Origin: Arcicella sp038230735
GTDB taxonomy: Bacteria; Bacteroidota; Bacteroidia; Cytophagales; Spirosomataceae
Reading direction: 5' to 3'
Length of the DNA: 64,000 nucleotides
Assembly: GCA_038230735.1 (NCBI GenBank)
Contig: JBBRMR010000009.1
Span: 1-64,000, forward strand
Position numbers and translations under genes: made by a program. Positions within the stretch are counted from its first letter, which is position 1. The number at the start of each line of letters is the position of its first letter. The notes beneath the pieces were generated by a model. The model saw nothing but the letters and a program-made list of their open reading frames with translations, searched no databases and was not told the DNA's origin. Positions 1 to 9,013 of this stretch are shown here, in pieces.

Positions 1-920
1 TAATTGGCTACGATGGCAAAACGATAAAAGTGGAACAAGTTTTTAAAGCCCACGGTAGAGATAAGCAAGATGCCGAGCAAAATGCGGTGGCTGTAAATTA
101 TAATATCGTCCAGAAAGATTCAGTTTTAGCTTTTGATGACCGCTTCGAATTTAAAGATAATACGCCATTTCGAGACCAACGAATTCAAATCAAAATTTAT
201 GTACCTTACGATAAAATATTCTCTATGAGTCGTGGTTTTGCAGAATTTGTGGATAATAGTTTTGATGGACAGTATTTTGATAATGCAAACGGTGATAAGT
301 TCAAAGGTTCACTGTGGAAATTCATGAAAGATGGCGAGTTGGTGTGTACCAATCGAATCATCTCCAAAGTTACCGAAGATGAAGAAGGAACTCGAATGCA
401 AAGCCTTGATATTAAAGCCTTTGAATACATCAAAACCAATGATTATTGCAATATCATAATTGAAGAAGGAGATGAATTTGAGGTTGAAGTTCCCGAAGGT
501 AATAAGTTACAATACGAAGTAAAAAGCAATACGCTCGAAATCAATAATAACGTTACGAAAATTCATATTACGATGCCTAAATTAAGAGGTATTATTATGA
601 AAAAAGGTTCAGGAGAATGTAGGGTAAAAGATTTCGATGTGGATAATTTGGAAATAGAATTATTTGAAGCTAATAAATTGGAAATCAATGGTTCAGCGAA
701 ATCTGTGAAGGCAAAATTATCAAATAATGCTACCCTAAAAGCATTTGATTTTGAGAGTGATAAAGTGGATATAACTGTAAAAGATAATACCTACGCAGAG
801 GTTCATGCCCAAAATAATCTGGTTGCCAAAAGTGATAATTCGGGCAGAATTACCTTTCGTGGCGAGCCTTCTTCGATAGCAAAAACCGTTACGGGACAGG
901 GGGGTATTGAGAAGGAGTGA
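1..920 (+). CDS. GIN-domain (DUF2807-type) protein, 3' part of a gene cut by the window start
   Basis: The frame is open to the left edge, reading from about base 3, so the 5' end lies outside the window and the GTG at 30 is not a real start. The visible part is about 305 residues. Its second half is a run of short alternating beta strands rich in N, D, K and E, ending near RITFRGEPS; this resembles the beta-helical auto-transporter-adhesin-like GIN domain that also occurs at 53914-54627. In Cytophagales this domain often follows a PspC-like membrane segment. The first half visible here (around VNYNIVQKDSVLAFDDRFEF) matches the linker of such proteins, but no transmembrane segment is inside the window. 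Family assignment comes from fold-like pattern recognition. The molecular function is unknown. Confidence 0.6.
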   Translation, partial: IGYDGKTIKVEQVFKAHGRDKQDAEQNAVAVNYNIVQKDSVLAFDDRFEFKDNTPFRDQRIQIKIYVPYDKIFSMSRGFAEFVDNSFDGQYFDNANGDKFKGSLWKFMKDGELVCTNRIISKVTEDEEGTRMQSLDIKAFEYIKTNDYCNIIIEEGDEFEVEVPEGNKLQYEVKSNTLEINNNVTKIHITMPKLRGIIMKKGSGECRVKDFDVDNLEIELFEANKLEINGSAKSVKAKLSNNATLKAFDFESDKVDITVKDNTYAEVHAQNNLVAKSDNSGRITFRGEPSSIAKTVTGQGGIEKE

Positions 921-1038
921 ACCGTCCATATTACAGTCATTTGAGTATATTTCTACCAGAAATCTCTTATCCATTCTAATAACTAATCATAATTCGTAAG
1001 TATTTTTGCTATACTAAAACTGAGCATAAGCCCAAAAC

Positions 1039-2109
1039 ATGAACGAACATAATTCAAGAAGAGACTTCCTCAAAGTTAGTGGTTTGGCTCTCGGTGCTGG
1101 ATTAATTACTAACAATATTCAAGCAAGAAATAACAAGATGGAAGATGTAATTATCGGTCATAATTCCCATAAATATCGTGTAAAAACGGGTTGGGGTGTT
1201 TTAGATGCGGGTAAAAACCCCGTAAATGATTGCCATGAAATGGTAGAAGATGCCAAAGGTCGCTTAATTATGTGTACCAACGAAACCAAAAATAACATCT
1301 TGATTTATGACAAATCGGGCAAATTATTGGAGGCTTGGGGAACAACATACCCTGGGGCTCACGGGCTGACGATTGCCAATGAAGGGGCAGAACAGTTTTT
1401 GTATTTGTGCGATAATACTCGCCATCAAGTCATTAAAATGGATTTGAAGGGTAAGGAAATCATGAAATTGGAATACCCAAAAGAGACGGGAATGTATGAT
1501 TCACCCAATCAATTTGTGCCAACGGAAACGGCAATTAATCCCGCTAATGGAGATATTTATGTAGCCGATGGTTATGGTTTAAATTATATTACGCAATATG
1601 ATAATAAAGGAAAATACATTCGTCATTTTGGTGGAAAAACTGCCGATGGAAGCTATGCGGACAATAAGTTCAACTGTTCTCATGGTGTTTTAGTTGATAC
1701 ACGGGATAAGAATAATCCTACACTTTTGGTAACAGACCGTAATCATCAATGCCTAAAACGCTTCACTTTGGATGGCAAGTTTTTGGCAGTTTATAACTAC
1801 CCAGGCACCTATATTTGTCGTCCAGTTTTACACGGCGAAAATATTTTTGCGGCGGCTTATCACAGTGGCGATTCCAGTTGGAATAATTCGGGCTATATTC
1901 AGGTGATTGACAAAGATATGAAAGCCATTTCCACGCCGGGCGGTTCTGAACCGATTTATCAAAATAGCAAATTAATCCGCCAACACAACGACCAACCCAA
2001 TACAGTTTTTATGAATCCGCATGATGTATATGTGGACTCGGACGAAAATGTGTATGTCCCTCAATGGAATTCAAAAAAGACTTATCCTGTGAAATTAGAA
2101 AGGGTTTAA
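1039..2109 (+). CDS. Tat-exported NHL-repeat beta-propeller protein
   Basis: The 356-aa product starts with a twin-arginine signal (NSRRDFLKVSGLALGAGL), so it is probably exported folded through the Tat pathway. The mature part has repeated blades of the NHL type, each with pattern hydrophobic-Y-D-x-x-G-K (LIYDKSGKLLEAWG, QYDNKGKYIRHFGG, KRFTLDGKFLAVY) and recurring V-A-D-G or V-T-D-R turns. Such six-bladed propellers act as extracellular binding or lyase-type scaffolds. No catalytic residues can be assigned. The next gene, 118 bp downstream on the same strand, encodes a membrane cytochrome with leucine-rich repeats, so the two may form an envelope-associated unit. That link is inference from order only. 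Confidence 0.8.
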   Translation: MNEHNSRRDFLKVSGLALGAGLITNNIQARNNKMEDVIIGHNSHKYRVKTGWGVLDAGKNPVNDCHEMVEDAKGRLIMCTNETKNNILIYDKSGKLLEAWGTTYPGAHGLTIANEGAEQFLYLCDNTRHQVIKMDLKGKEIMKLEYPKETGMYDSPNQFVPTETAINPANGDIYVADGYGLNYITQYDNKGKYIRHFGGKTADGSYADNKFNCSHGVLVDTRDKNNPTLLVTDRNHQCLKRFTLDGKFLAVYNYPGTYICRPVLHGENIFAAAYHSGDSSWNNSGYIQVIDKDMKAISTPGGSEPIYQNSKLIRQHNDQPNTVFMNPHDVYVDSDENVYVPQWNSKKTYPVKLERV

Positions 2110-2222
2110 TTTCGACGTTCGATGTTTGTTTTTCGATGTCAGGAAAAATTTCTACTCCAAAAACGGAAAACCGAACATCGAACATCAAGCATCCAACATC
2201 AAGCATCGAACACCAAACATAG
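2110..2222. repeat. Intergenic inverted repeat of GATGTTC-type heptamers (copy 1)
   Basis: The left arm (about 2110-2139) carries repeated TCGATGTTT/CGTTCGATG units. The right arm (about 2171-2220) carries the complement, CGAACATC and related units, several times in tandem. The gap between stop codon 2109 and the next ATG at 2228 is filled almost entirely by this structure. The same units recur at 62848-62940. Confidence 0.75.
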
Positions 2223-2227
2223 AAAAA

Positions 2228-3721
2228 ATGCTTTTACAAACCTCCGCCCCCTCAGATTGGGCAATGTTTTTTGGACATTTTCATCCCGTGGTGGTTCACC
2301 TGCCCATCGGAATGTTGATGATTGCCGCTATTTTAGAATTTATTTCTCGTAAAAAAGGATTGGAAGTTCTGCAACCCGCCATTGCCCCAATTTTATGGTG
2401 GGGAATGATTTTTGCCATTATTTCCTGCATTTTTGGCTACCTCCTCTCCTCGTCGGGCGAGTACAATGAAGACACGCTTTTCTGGCATCAGTGGATGGGT
2501 ATTTCCGTGGCTTTGGTGGCTTTGGGAGCTTGGTATATGAAGAAGAATTGGCAATCTGATGCTGGTCTGAAAAAAGTTTATATGCCTTCCATTTATGCAA
2601 TGGTGACACTTTTAACGGGAACGGGACACCTCGGCGGCAACATGACTCACGGCGAAGATTACCTATATACTTACACGCCTGAGCCTTTTCGGAGCTTGGC
2701 GGGTTTGCCTCCGCATACGAGTGGTGCAGGGAAAATAAGGAAGATTGAGAATATTCAACAAGCCCTTGTGTATCAGGATGTTATAGCTCCTGTGATGGAA
2801 CAAAAATGTTGGTCTTGCCATAATTCTAATAAAATAAAAGGTCAATTGCGGATGGATAAAGTGGAATTATTCACGAAAGGCGGCGAACATGGAGCCATTT
2901 TCAAAGCCAACGACCCCGAGAATTCGGAGATGATAAAACGAGTTTTGTTGGATTTGAACGATGAACATCATATGCCCCCAAAAGGCAAAACACCGATGAC
3001 CGAACAAGAGATTGCCTTGGTACATTGGTGGATAAAAGGCGGAGCAAGATTTGATGTGAAAGTAGCCCAAATGAAGCCCGATGATAAGGTTAAACCCATT
3101 TTAGCGGCTTTGGCGGGAGGCACATTAATGGCAACAACATCAAGCGGAGGTGAAACTGTTTCAACCGTTTTTAGTGAAAAAATATCGGCAGCTTCGGAGA
3201 GTGACGTAAAGAAATTGACCGATTTGAACGTAATCGTAATGCCCGTGGCGAAAGATCAAAATTTCTTGGATGTAAACTTTATTAATGCCCGTGGATTAGA
3301 TGATTCAAAAATCAGTTTAGTTTCCAACCTTTCCGACCAAATCGTTTGGTTGAAATTGGGGAATACAAAAATCACCGATAAATCATTGGGAGATATTTCT
3401 AAATTAAAGAATTTAACCCGCTTGAATTTAGAACATACTGCGGTTACAGATGCGGGAATTTCAGCTTTGAAAGACTTGAAATATTTGGAATACATTAACC
3501 TTTTTGATACCAAAATCACGGATATAGGCATTGCGGCATTAGCCAAATTGAAGGGTTTGAAAAAGGTATATTGCTGGCAAACCAAGGTTACTCAAGCGGG
3601 TGTAGTTGCTCTGAAAAAAGCCTTACCAAAAGTGGAAGTTGATACAGGTTGGCAAGAGAAAATGCCCGTAATTGTGGATTCTTCGGCAAGGGTAGCAGTG
3701 AGAAAAGAAGTGGTGAAATAA
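2228..3721 (+). CDS. Membrane protein with c-type cytochrome domain and leucine-rich repeats
   Basis: Chosen start ATG 2228 (MLLQTSAPSDWAMFFGHFH). An in-frame ATG exists at 2126, but the extension would translate the upstream heptamer repeat. The product is 497 aa. The N-terminus has several transmembrane helices of the DUF2231 kind with H residues (FHPVVVHLPIG, plus a helix near ILWWGMIFAIISCIFGYLL). A single heme-binding CWSCH motif follows, in a Planctomycete-type cytochrome C context (HHMPPKGKTPMTEQEIALVHWWI). The C-terminal third is a ladder of leucine-rich repeats (LTRLNLEHTAVTDAGISAL and others). In related bacteria this architecture sits next to dehydrogenase or propeller proteins and is thought to carry electrons at the envelope. 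The substrate is not identified. Confidence 0.8.
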   Translation: MLLQTSAPSDWAMFFGHFHPVVVHLPIGMLMIAAILEFISRKKGLEVLQPAIAPILWWGMIFAIISCIFGYLLSSSGEYNEDTLFWHQWMGISVALVALGAWYMKKNWQSDAGLKKVYMPSIYAMVTLLTGTGHLGGNMTHGEDYLYTYTPEPFRSLAGLPPHTSGAGKIRKIENIQQALVYQDVIAPVMEQKCWSCHNSNKIKGQLRMDKVELFTKGGEHGAIFKANDPENSEMIKRVLLDLNDEHHMPPKGKTPMTEQEIALVHWWIKGGARFDVKVAQMKPDDKVKPILAALAGGTLMATTSSGGETVSTVFSEKISAASESDVKKLTDLNVIVMPVAKDQNFLDVNFINARGLDDSKISLVSNLSDQIVWLKLGNTKITDKSLGDISKLKNLTRLNLEHTAVTDAGISALKDLKYLEYINLFDTKITDIGIAALAKLKGLKKVYCWQTKVTQAGVVALKKALPKVEVDTGWQEKMPVIVDSSARVAVRKEVVK

Positions 3722-3731
3722 AAGCTAAAAC

Positions 3732-4685
3732 TTACTCATCCCAAAGATTTTCTAAGGTATAATCACTGCCATCCAAACACCAAAAATCACCTTTAATATA
3801 GCGATAGTGCAGGTCTAAACTGTTCATTTTTTGCATTTCATCCACTGAAAGTTCAAGGTCTGCGGCTTCAAGATTTTCTTTTAATCGAACAGGATTCACT
3901 GATTTAGGAATGACCGACGTACCTCTATTCACTGCCCAAGCCAATATAATTTGGGCAACTGAAACACCTTTTTGATTGGCAATTTCTTGAATAATGGCGT
4001 TTTGAAAAAGTTTGGGTTCACCTTCCAAAATCCTAACGGCTGGTCTGTCTGCCGAACCTAATGGGCAATATCCCGTCATGAAAATTCCCTTTTCATTGGC
4101 AAAATCTAATAGTTTTTGTTGTTTTAGAAATGGGTGCAATTCTACTTGCAAAACTTCGGGCATTACGCCCGTTTCATCCATGATTTGATTAATTTTCTTG
4201 ATGCTAAAATTAGAAACACCAATGTGTTTGGTGAATCCTTTTTCTTTCAAACTAATCAGCCCTTGCCAAGTTTCGGATAAAGAGATTTCTGATAAACTAA
4301 TCAAATCGCTTCCCTTTTGGGCATAATTTGCGTCATCCTGCAAGACAACGGGCCAATGGATTAGGTATAAATCCAAATAATCCAGCCCTAAATCCCGCAG
4401 GGTTATCTCAAAAGACGCTTGAATTTGCTCCTTTCGATGGCGATTATTCCATAATTTGGAAGTGATCCAAAGTTCTTCCCTTGTTACTTCTCCATTTTTT
4501 ATGGCATCAGCAATGGCTTGACCAATTTCTGCTTCGTTGCCATAAAAAAAGGCACAATCAAAATGCCTGTACCCAATTTCAATGGCTTTTCTGACTACTT
4601 CATAAACCTCACCTTTGGCGGATTTCCAAGTTCCTAAGCCCAAAGCGGGCATTTTATCGTTGTTATTAAACGTTAAGTATTGCAT
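3732..4685 (-). CDS. Aldo/keto reductase
   Basis: The 317-aa product has a full-length (beta/alpha)8 AKR fold. Motifs include PALGLGTWKS near the start, GYRHFDCAFFYGNEAEIG (catalytic Asp and Tyr), ITSKLWNN (catalytic Lys), LYLIHWP (catalytic His) and the NADPH-binding VIPKSVNPVRLKEN. It reduces aldehydes or ketones with NAD(P)H in the cytoplasm; the physiological substrate cannot be read from sequence. It is convergent with the preceding gene, with only 10 bp between the stops, and is transcribed alone. Confidence 0.93.
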   Translation of the reverse strand: MQYLTFNNNDKMPALGLGTWKSAKGEVYEVVRKAIEIGYRHFDCAFFYGNEAEIGQAIADAIKNGEVTREELWITSKLWNNRHRKEQIQASFEITLRDLGLDYLDLYLIHWPVVLQDDANYAQKGSDLISLSEISLSETWQGLISLKEKGFTKHIGVSNFSIKKINQIMDETGVMPEVLQVELHPFLKQQKLLDFANEKGIFMTGYCPLGSADRPAVRILEGEPKLFQNAIIQEIANQKGVSVAQIILAWAVNRGTSVIPKSVNPVRLKENLEAADLELSVDEMQKMNSLDLHYRYIKGDFWCLDGSDYTLENLWDE

Positions 4686-5045
4686 AATTTTTAGGTTTTT
4701 TTTATTATTAACAACCTTGAAGCAAGGTAATAGTTTTATTCAATATTTCTGTTTTTAGCGTAAAATTATTTACTCCATCCCAATAAGTAGCGAATATGAA
4801 TTAGATAATGTTTGGATAAATATTAAAGCAACCAATTCCTCCTTCAAATAATCGAACTAAAAAAAGAAATCAGAGTTAATATTTTAGATAAGATACAAGT
4901 TTTTGGATAATATCGTAATTTTGACTTAGTTATGAATTATGAGTTAGTATAATGTGTTAATTAATTATTGACCTATTATTATTAAACAATGCTCTTCAAA
5001 ATTTACAATTCATCATTCATAACTCATCATTCATAATTAAAAAAG
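4686..5045. repeat. Intergenic region with ATGAATT/ATGAGTT-type inverted repeat
   Basis: This 360-bp gap between divergent genes holds no plausible ORF. Bases about 4929-4950 read TTATGAATTATGAGTTAG. Bases about 5008-5039 carry the complementary tandem TCATCATTCATAACTCATCA series ending just before the ATG at 5046. A close relative of the right arm sits at 51765-51795. The rest is AT-rich and probably contains both promoters, which I could not place. Confidence 0.6.
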
Positions 5046-6020
5046 ATGAGTTTATCAATCAAAGAAATACAAGCACCGATTGCCACAGAAATGAAAGCCT
5101 TTGAAGGTAAGTTTCGGGCTTCGATGAAAACTAAGGTTAGGCTGTTGGACACGATTATGAATTATATCGTCCAACGAAAAGGTAAGCAAATCAGACCGAT
5201 GTTTGTATTTCTAACGGCTGGATTAATGGGCGATATTTCCGAAAAATCTTATCGTGGAGCTGCCCTCATTGAACTTCTCCACACGGCTACGCTCGTACAC
5301 GATGATGTGGTGGATGAATCCAATTATCGCCGAGGCTTCTTTTCCATCAATGCTCTTTGGAAGAACAAAATTGCCGTTTTAGTGGGTGATTATCTTTTAT
5401 CAAAAGCCCTCTTACTTTCCATTCACAACGAAGATTTTGAATTATTAAAAATTGGTTCAACCGCTATTTTGGAAATGGCAGAGGGGGAATTGATGCAGAT
5501 AGAGAAGGCTCGTAAATTGGATATTACCGAAGAGGTTTATTTTGAAATTATCCGTAGAAAAACTGCTACGTTGATTGCCGCTTGCTGTGCGATGGGCGTA
5601 AGTTCTGTCGGGGCAGATGCCGAGTCGGTTGAAAAAGCCCGATTATTCGGTGAAAAAGTGGGAATTGCTTTCCAAATAAAAGATGATTTATTCGATTATG
5701 GCGATGCCGAGATTGGCAAGCCTTTGGGCATTGACATTAAAGAAAAGAAAATGACACTACCCCTTATTTACGCCCTGAATCAGTCAGATTGGCTAACAAA
5801 ACGGCGAATCGTCAATATCGTTAAAAACGAATCTGAAAATCCCCAAAAAGTATCGGAAGTGATTGATTTTGTCAAGAAATCTGGTGGACTTGAATACGCC
5901 ACCCAAGCCATGAAAAGTATCGTTGCCGAAGCCCAAATAATCTTAAATACCTTCCCTGATTCCATTTTCAAAACTTCTTTGGCAGGATTGGTACAGTTCA
6001 CCATTGAACGGAACAAATAG
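5046..6020 (+). CDS. Trans-polyprenyl diphosphate synthase (octaprenyl/heptaprenyl type)
   Basis: The 324-aa product condenses isopentenyl diphosphate units onto an allylic primer to make the long side chain of menaquinone. The first aspartate-rich motif is in TLVHDDVVDESNYRRG and the second in IKDDLFDYGD; both bind Mg-diphosphate. Further family signatures are GKQIRPMFVFLTAG and ALIELLHTATL. Length and motif spacing fit IspB-like enzymes rather than the shorter farnesyl synthases. It is transcribed alone and followed by a strong terminator hairpin at 6026-6068. Confidence 0.93.
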   Translation: MSLSIKEIQAPIATEMKAFEGKFRASMKTKVRLLDTIMNYIVQRKGKQIRPMFVFLTAGLMGDISEKSYRGAALIELLHTATLVHDDVVDESNYRRGFFSINALWKNKIAVLVGDYLLSKALLLSIHNEDFELLKIGSTAILEMAEGELMQIEKARKLDITEEVYFEIIRRKTATLIAACCAMGVSSVGADAESVEKARLFGEKVGIAFQIKDDLFDYGDAEIGKPLGIDIKEKKMTLPLIYALNQSDWLTKRRIVNIVKNESENPQKVSEVIDFVKKSGGLEYATQAMKSIVAEAQIILNTFPDSIFKTSLAGLVQFTIERNK

Positions 6021-6025
6021 GCAAT

Positions 6026-6068
6026 AAAAAGATAGTTTTAGGAATTATAATTCCCAAAACTATCTTTT
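6026..6068 (+). terminator. Rho-independent terminator after the polyprenyl synthase gene
   Basis: AAAAAGATAGTTTT and its complement AAAACTATCTTTTT flank GGAATTATAATTCC. The result is a near-perfect long stem ending in a T run, six bases after the stop codon. Confidence 0.85.
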
Positions 6069-6159
6069 TTACTTTTATACGTTTTTGTTGCCTCTTGATC
6101 AATTACGTTTTCATAGAAAATATTTATCAGAAACAAATTGCTAAAAAAATAATAGTGTA

Positions 6160-6927
6160 TTAAATTCCTTCTTCACGTTCTTTTGCCACTGCCAATTGCC
6201 ACCAAGGTAAATATGGATAAGCATGGTGTTCGTGATGATAACCAAAGAAATAACAAGTAATGAAGGCAATATAATGGTTTAGCTTCTGACTTCGTGCTTT
6301 AAATTTATCCTCTGGGTTATGCTCCCCACGATGGGGTAGATATGTTCCAAAATAAAACAGTTGAAGCGTACTGAGAATGGCTGGAATTTCCCAAAAAATA
6401 ATGAGGTTTTCCATCGGTAATATTAACTTTAATAGGTTATAAGTAATTGCCATTAGCAATATTTGCCACCAAGTTACATACTCCATTGCAAATTTGAGAT
6501 ACCATCTAAAGAAGTTTCCATCATAATAATCAGGATCATCTTCAGTAACTACATTTTGATGATGAAGATGGTGTTTACGAGAAAGTTTTTCGTAATTATT
6601 ATATGCAAAAATAGTAGCACAAAAAAAACCAATCCAATAGTTAAGTCGCTTGTTGTGTGGCACTACAACCCCGTGAATGGCATCATGGGCGGTGATGAAA
6701 ATACCCGTATATAGGTGCATTTGTATCAGTACAAACACATACACGAGTGGATCGTTCCACTCAATTTTATAGTGCAGAAGATATGTCAATGATATTACCC
6801 ACAGGGAAATAATGGTTAGGGCAAAAAATAATCCTTTATTTTTCATGAAAAGCTGTTTGTAAAGAAATCTACGGAAGGCTTTGTTTTGAACGAAGCCTTC
6901 CGTTTTCCACATTATTATCAAAACCAT
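6160..6927 (-). CDS. crtW: CrtW-type beta-carotene ketolase / membrane fatty-acid-hydroxylase-family protein
   Basis: An integral membrane di-iron enzyme of about 255 aa. Histidine clusters in order are TAHDAIHGVV, RKHHLHH, FGTYLPHRGE and FGYHHEHHAYPYLPWWQL. The last two strongly resemble CrtW, which inserts keto groups at C4 of beta-ionone rings to give red carotenoids. Hydrophobic segments alternate with the His boxes. The reading frame extends to 7002, but that would overlap the divergent gene at 6969, so I place the start at ATG 6927, with ATG 6912 equally possible. No other carotenoid genes are next to it. A CrtZ-like or desaturase role cannot be fully excluded. Confidence 0.75.
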   Translation of the reverse strand: MVLIIMWKTEGFVQNKAFRRFLYKQLFMKNKGLFFALTIISLWVISLTYLLHYKIEWNDPLVYVFVLIQMHLYTGIFITAHDAIHGVVVPHNKRLNYWIGFFCATIFAYNNYEKLSRKHHLHHQNVVTEDDPDYYDGNFFRWYLKFAMEYVTWWQILLMAITYNLLKLILPMENLIIFWEIPAILSTLQLFYFGTYLPHRGEHNPEDKFKARSQKLNHYIAFITCYFFGYHHEHHAYPYLPWWQLAVAKEREEGI

Positions 6928-6935
6928 AAAATCAC

Positions 6936-6943
6936 TAACTTTG
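6936..6943 (+). promoter_or_regulatory. Bacteroidota -7 promoter box TAACTTTG
   Basis: TAACTTTG matches the TAnnTTTG -7 consensus and sits 26 bases before ATG 6969. No clear -33 TTG partner is visible. Confidence 0.5.
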
Positions 6944-6968
6944 TTCTGTTTGTAACACGGACAATTCA

Positions 6969-7529
6969 ATGGCAAAATTAGAAAAAGATTTACAGGAGGC
7001 AATCGTGGCGATGCCCCAAAAAGAAAAAGATAAGTTATTACTAAAACTCATCACCAAAGACGAAGTGCTGACCCAGCAATTACAGTTTCAATTGGTTGAA
7101 GTAGGTGACACTATGGAATCTCGCAGAGATGATATTCGTAAAAGTATTGATAAACTTTACCGCATCGACCATTATTCATCGGGTTATTTGATGATGGATA
7201 TGCGGTATGTCAGCGGTGATATTACCCGCCATATCAAAGTAACGAAAGACAAATATGGCGAAGTAGAATTGACCATAAAATTGTTAAAAGAGTGCTTTGA
7301 GAAGCAATTAAAGTGGATTCAGAAGTATTCTGCTAAGTCGGACACGCTGGCTAATTACGTGGCAAAACGAACCGATGCCATTTTGAAAAAACTAACAAAA
7401 TTGCACCCCGACCTTCAATTTGATTTTCATGGCGATATGAATTATATCTTGGAAGGCTGCCATAAATATGCCCCCGCCAATTACGCTCGGATTATGGATT
7501 TACCGAAGCGTTTTGAGATTGCGGATTGA
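6969..7529 (+). CDS. Conserved hypothetical protein, alpha-helical
   Basis: The 186-aa product is soluble and rich in K, D and L, with predicted long helices (MAKLEKDLQEAIVAMPQKEK, ECFEKQLKWIQKYSAKSDTL). No signal peptide, membrane segment or known catalytic motif is visible and I do not recognise the family. It is preceded by a good -7 box at 6936-6943, and is followed 110 bp later by the promoter and start of a transglutaminase gene. Codon use and composition resemble its neighbours, so it is a real gene of unknown function. Confidence 0.75.
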   Translation: MAKLEKDLQEAIVAMPQKEKDKLLLKLITKDEVLTQQLQFQLVEVGDTMESRRDDIRKSIDKLYRIDHYSSGYLMMDMRYVSGDITRHIKVTKDKYGEVELTIKLLKECFEKQLKWIQKYSAKSDTLANYVAKRTDAILKKLTKLHPDLQFDFHGDMNYILEGCHKYAPANYARIMDLPKRFEIAD

Positions 7530-7607
7530 GGAATTATTTTCATAGAATAAATCCAAGTATAGATTCCAAATCAATTGAATAGGCTAAAATTAGAACATAA
7601 AATTACG

Positions 7608-7615
7608 TATCTTTG
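7608..7615 (+). promoter_or_regulatory. Bacteroidota -7 promoter box TATCTTTG
   Basis: TATCTTTG lies 24 bases before ATG 7640. It rules out the upstream TTG at 7613 as the start of the transglutaminase gene, because that codon would lie inside the promoter. Confidence 0.6.
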
Positions 7616-7639
7616 TTATGCACAAACAACCTAAAGCCG

Positions 7640-8431
7640 ATGAAATTAAGAGCAAGTACAGACTTTGCTTATCACATAAATTATCCCACCCCAATTATAA
7701 CTATTCTAAGACCCCGTAAAGATTCTGAGCAATTGGTTTTAGTGGATGAAATGCACGTTTCACCCACCGTTGAAATTAAGCAATATTTTGATTTATTTGG
7801 CAATGCTTGCCAGCGAATGTTGTGGCAGGGCGGAGAAGTAAAAATACACACGGAAACCGTTGTAAAGGTACAAAATGAAGTAGAAAAGAATAAAAATGCC
7901 GACTATATTTTGGTGGAAGAATTGCCTTCGGAAGCGATACAATTTTTGCTTCCAAGTCGCTATTGTCTGTCTGATACTGATGCCATTCGGGACTTGGCAT
8001 ATTCGATAATTAATAACATAGAAATTGGATTTTCACAAGTAGAAGCCATTCGTCAATGGATATTCCAACACATTGAGTATCAATACGGATTTACTTTTTC
8101 TCATACCAATTCCAACGATATTTTACGGAACAAAATTGGTGTTTGTCGGGACTTCGCCCACCTCGGAATTGCCTTGTGTCGAAGCATCAATATTCCTGCC
8201 CGCATGGTGGTTGGATTTCTGAAAGATTTACCTTTTTCAGACCTCCACGCATGGTTCGAGGCTTTCTTAGGAGACCGTTGGTATAGCTTTGATGCCATCC
8301 AAAAAAGCACAACTGGAGGCAGAATTGTGTTAGCTTACGGACGTGATGCCAACGATGTAGCTTTCATTACGCAGTTTGGTAATGTAAATTTGCTTTCAAT
8401 GAATGTAATGGTAGAGGAAGTTTTTGATTAA
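7640..8431 (+). CDS. Transglutaminase-like protease-fold protein
   Basis: The 263-aa product (MKLRASTDFAYHINYPTP) has an N-terminal beta domain of the bacterial transglutaminase-like type followed by the papain-like catalytic core. Catalytic Cys is in GVCRDFAHLGIALCRS, His in SDLHAWFEAFL and Asp in RWYSFDAI. Members are cytoplasmic amidases or peptidases, often found with circularly-permuted ATP-grasp genes, but no such partner is adjacent here. Start chosen from the -7 box at 7608-7615. Substrate unknown. Confidence 0.88.
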   Translation: MKLRASTDFAYHINYPTPIITILRPRKDSEQLVLVDEMHVSPTVEIKQYFDLFGNACQRMLWQGGEVKIHTETVVKVQNEVEKNKNADYILVEELPSEAIQFLLPSRYCLSDTDAIRDLAYSIINNIEIGFSQVEAIRQWIFQHIEYQYGFTFSHTNSNDILRNKIGVCRDFAHLGIALCRSINIPARMVVGFLKDLPFSDLHAWFEAFLGDRWYSFDAIQKSTTGGRIVLAYGRDANDVAFITQFGNVNLLSMNVMVEEVFD

Positions 8432-8432
8432 T

Positions 8433-8891
8433 TTAGGCTTTACTGTTCCCTCTTTGCTTAATACCATCTTTTAAATCTTCCGTCTCTTCTTTTATTTTAT
8501 TCAATGCTTGCTGATTCATTTTATTCAAATTTTCATACCGTTTTTGAATAATAAAAATCTGGTCTTCGTTCAAATTTTCTACATCAATCAAACGATTACT
8601 GGATTCCTTATGCGACTTTATCAGTTCATTCAATTTAAGGTGAACTGCCAGAGAATCCTTATTCTGAGCCTTTTGAATCAAAAAAACCATCAGAAAAGTG
8701 ATAATCGTTGTACCTGTATTGATAACCAACTGCCATGTTTCGGAATAGTGAAAGAATGGTCCCGTCAATGCCCAAAATAGTACGATACAAAATGCGATAA
8801 TAATTGCCCCGTTGCTACCCGAAGCCTTTGTAACTTTTGAGGCTAAGGTCTCAAAAAATTTAGGTTTATTGTTTTCGTTTTGAGTTTCCAT
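8433..8891 (-). CDS. Low-affinity iron permease family membrane protein
   Basis: The 152-aa product has two transmembrane segments (AIIIAFCIVLFWALTG; INTGTTIITFLMVFLI) and a conserved N-x-DSLAVHLKLNELI segment, followed by a charged coiled-coil-like tail. This matches the bacterial family named after fungal low-affinity iron permease Fet4, whose bacterial members are short and whose transport role is unproven. It is convergent with the transglutaminase gene, with one base between the stop codons. Confidence 0.8.
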   Translation of the reverse strand: METQNENNKPKFFETLASKVTKASGSNGAIIIAFCIVLFWALTGPFFHYSETWQLVINTGTTIITFLMVFLIQKAQNKDSLAVHLKLNELIKSHKESSNRLIDVENLNEDQIFIIQKRYENLNKMNQQALNKIKEETEDLKDGIKQRGNSKA

Positions 8892-8949
8892 GATTTAATA
8901 CACAGTAGATTCTTATTCTAAGTATCTAACTATAAGTGGTTTATGCAAA

Positions 8950-8997
8950 AAAATCAAAAGACAAGCAGTGTTATACCACTACCTGTCTTTTGATTTT
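8950..8997 (-). terminator. Terminator hairpin of the 9014-9292 gene
   Basis: AAAATCAAAAGACA (left) pairs with TGTCTTTTGATTTT (right). Read on the minus strand the stem is followed by a T-rich run, directly downstream of the stop codon at 9014. Confidence 0.8.
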
Positions 8998-9013
8998 ACC
9001 TTAATCTATAATT

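Noticed and set aside
2122..2352. Plus-strand ORF over the GATGTTC repeat and the cytochrome start
   Set aside because: It translates the repeat and a shifted frame of the cytochrome gene.
6928..7002. Longer N-terminus of the CrtW-type ketolase
   Set aside because: It would overlap the divergent gene at 6969 and its promoter box, and the added residues have no family similarity.
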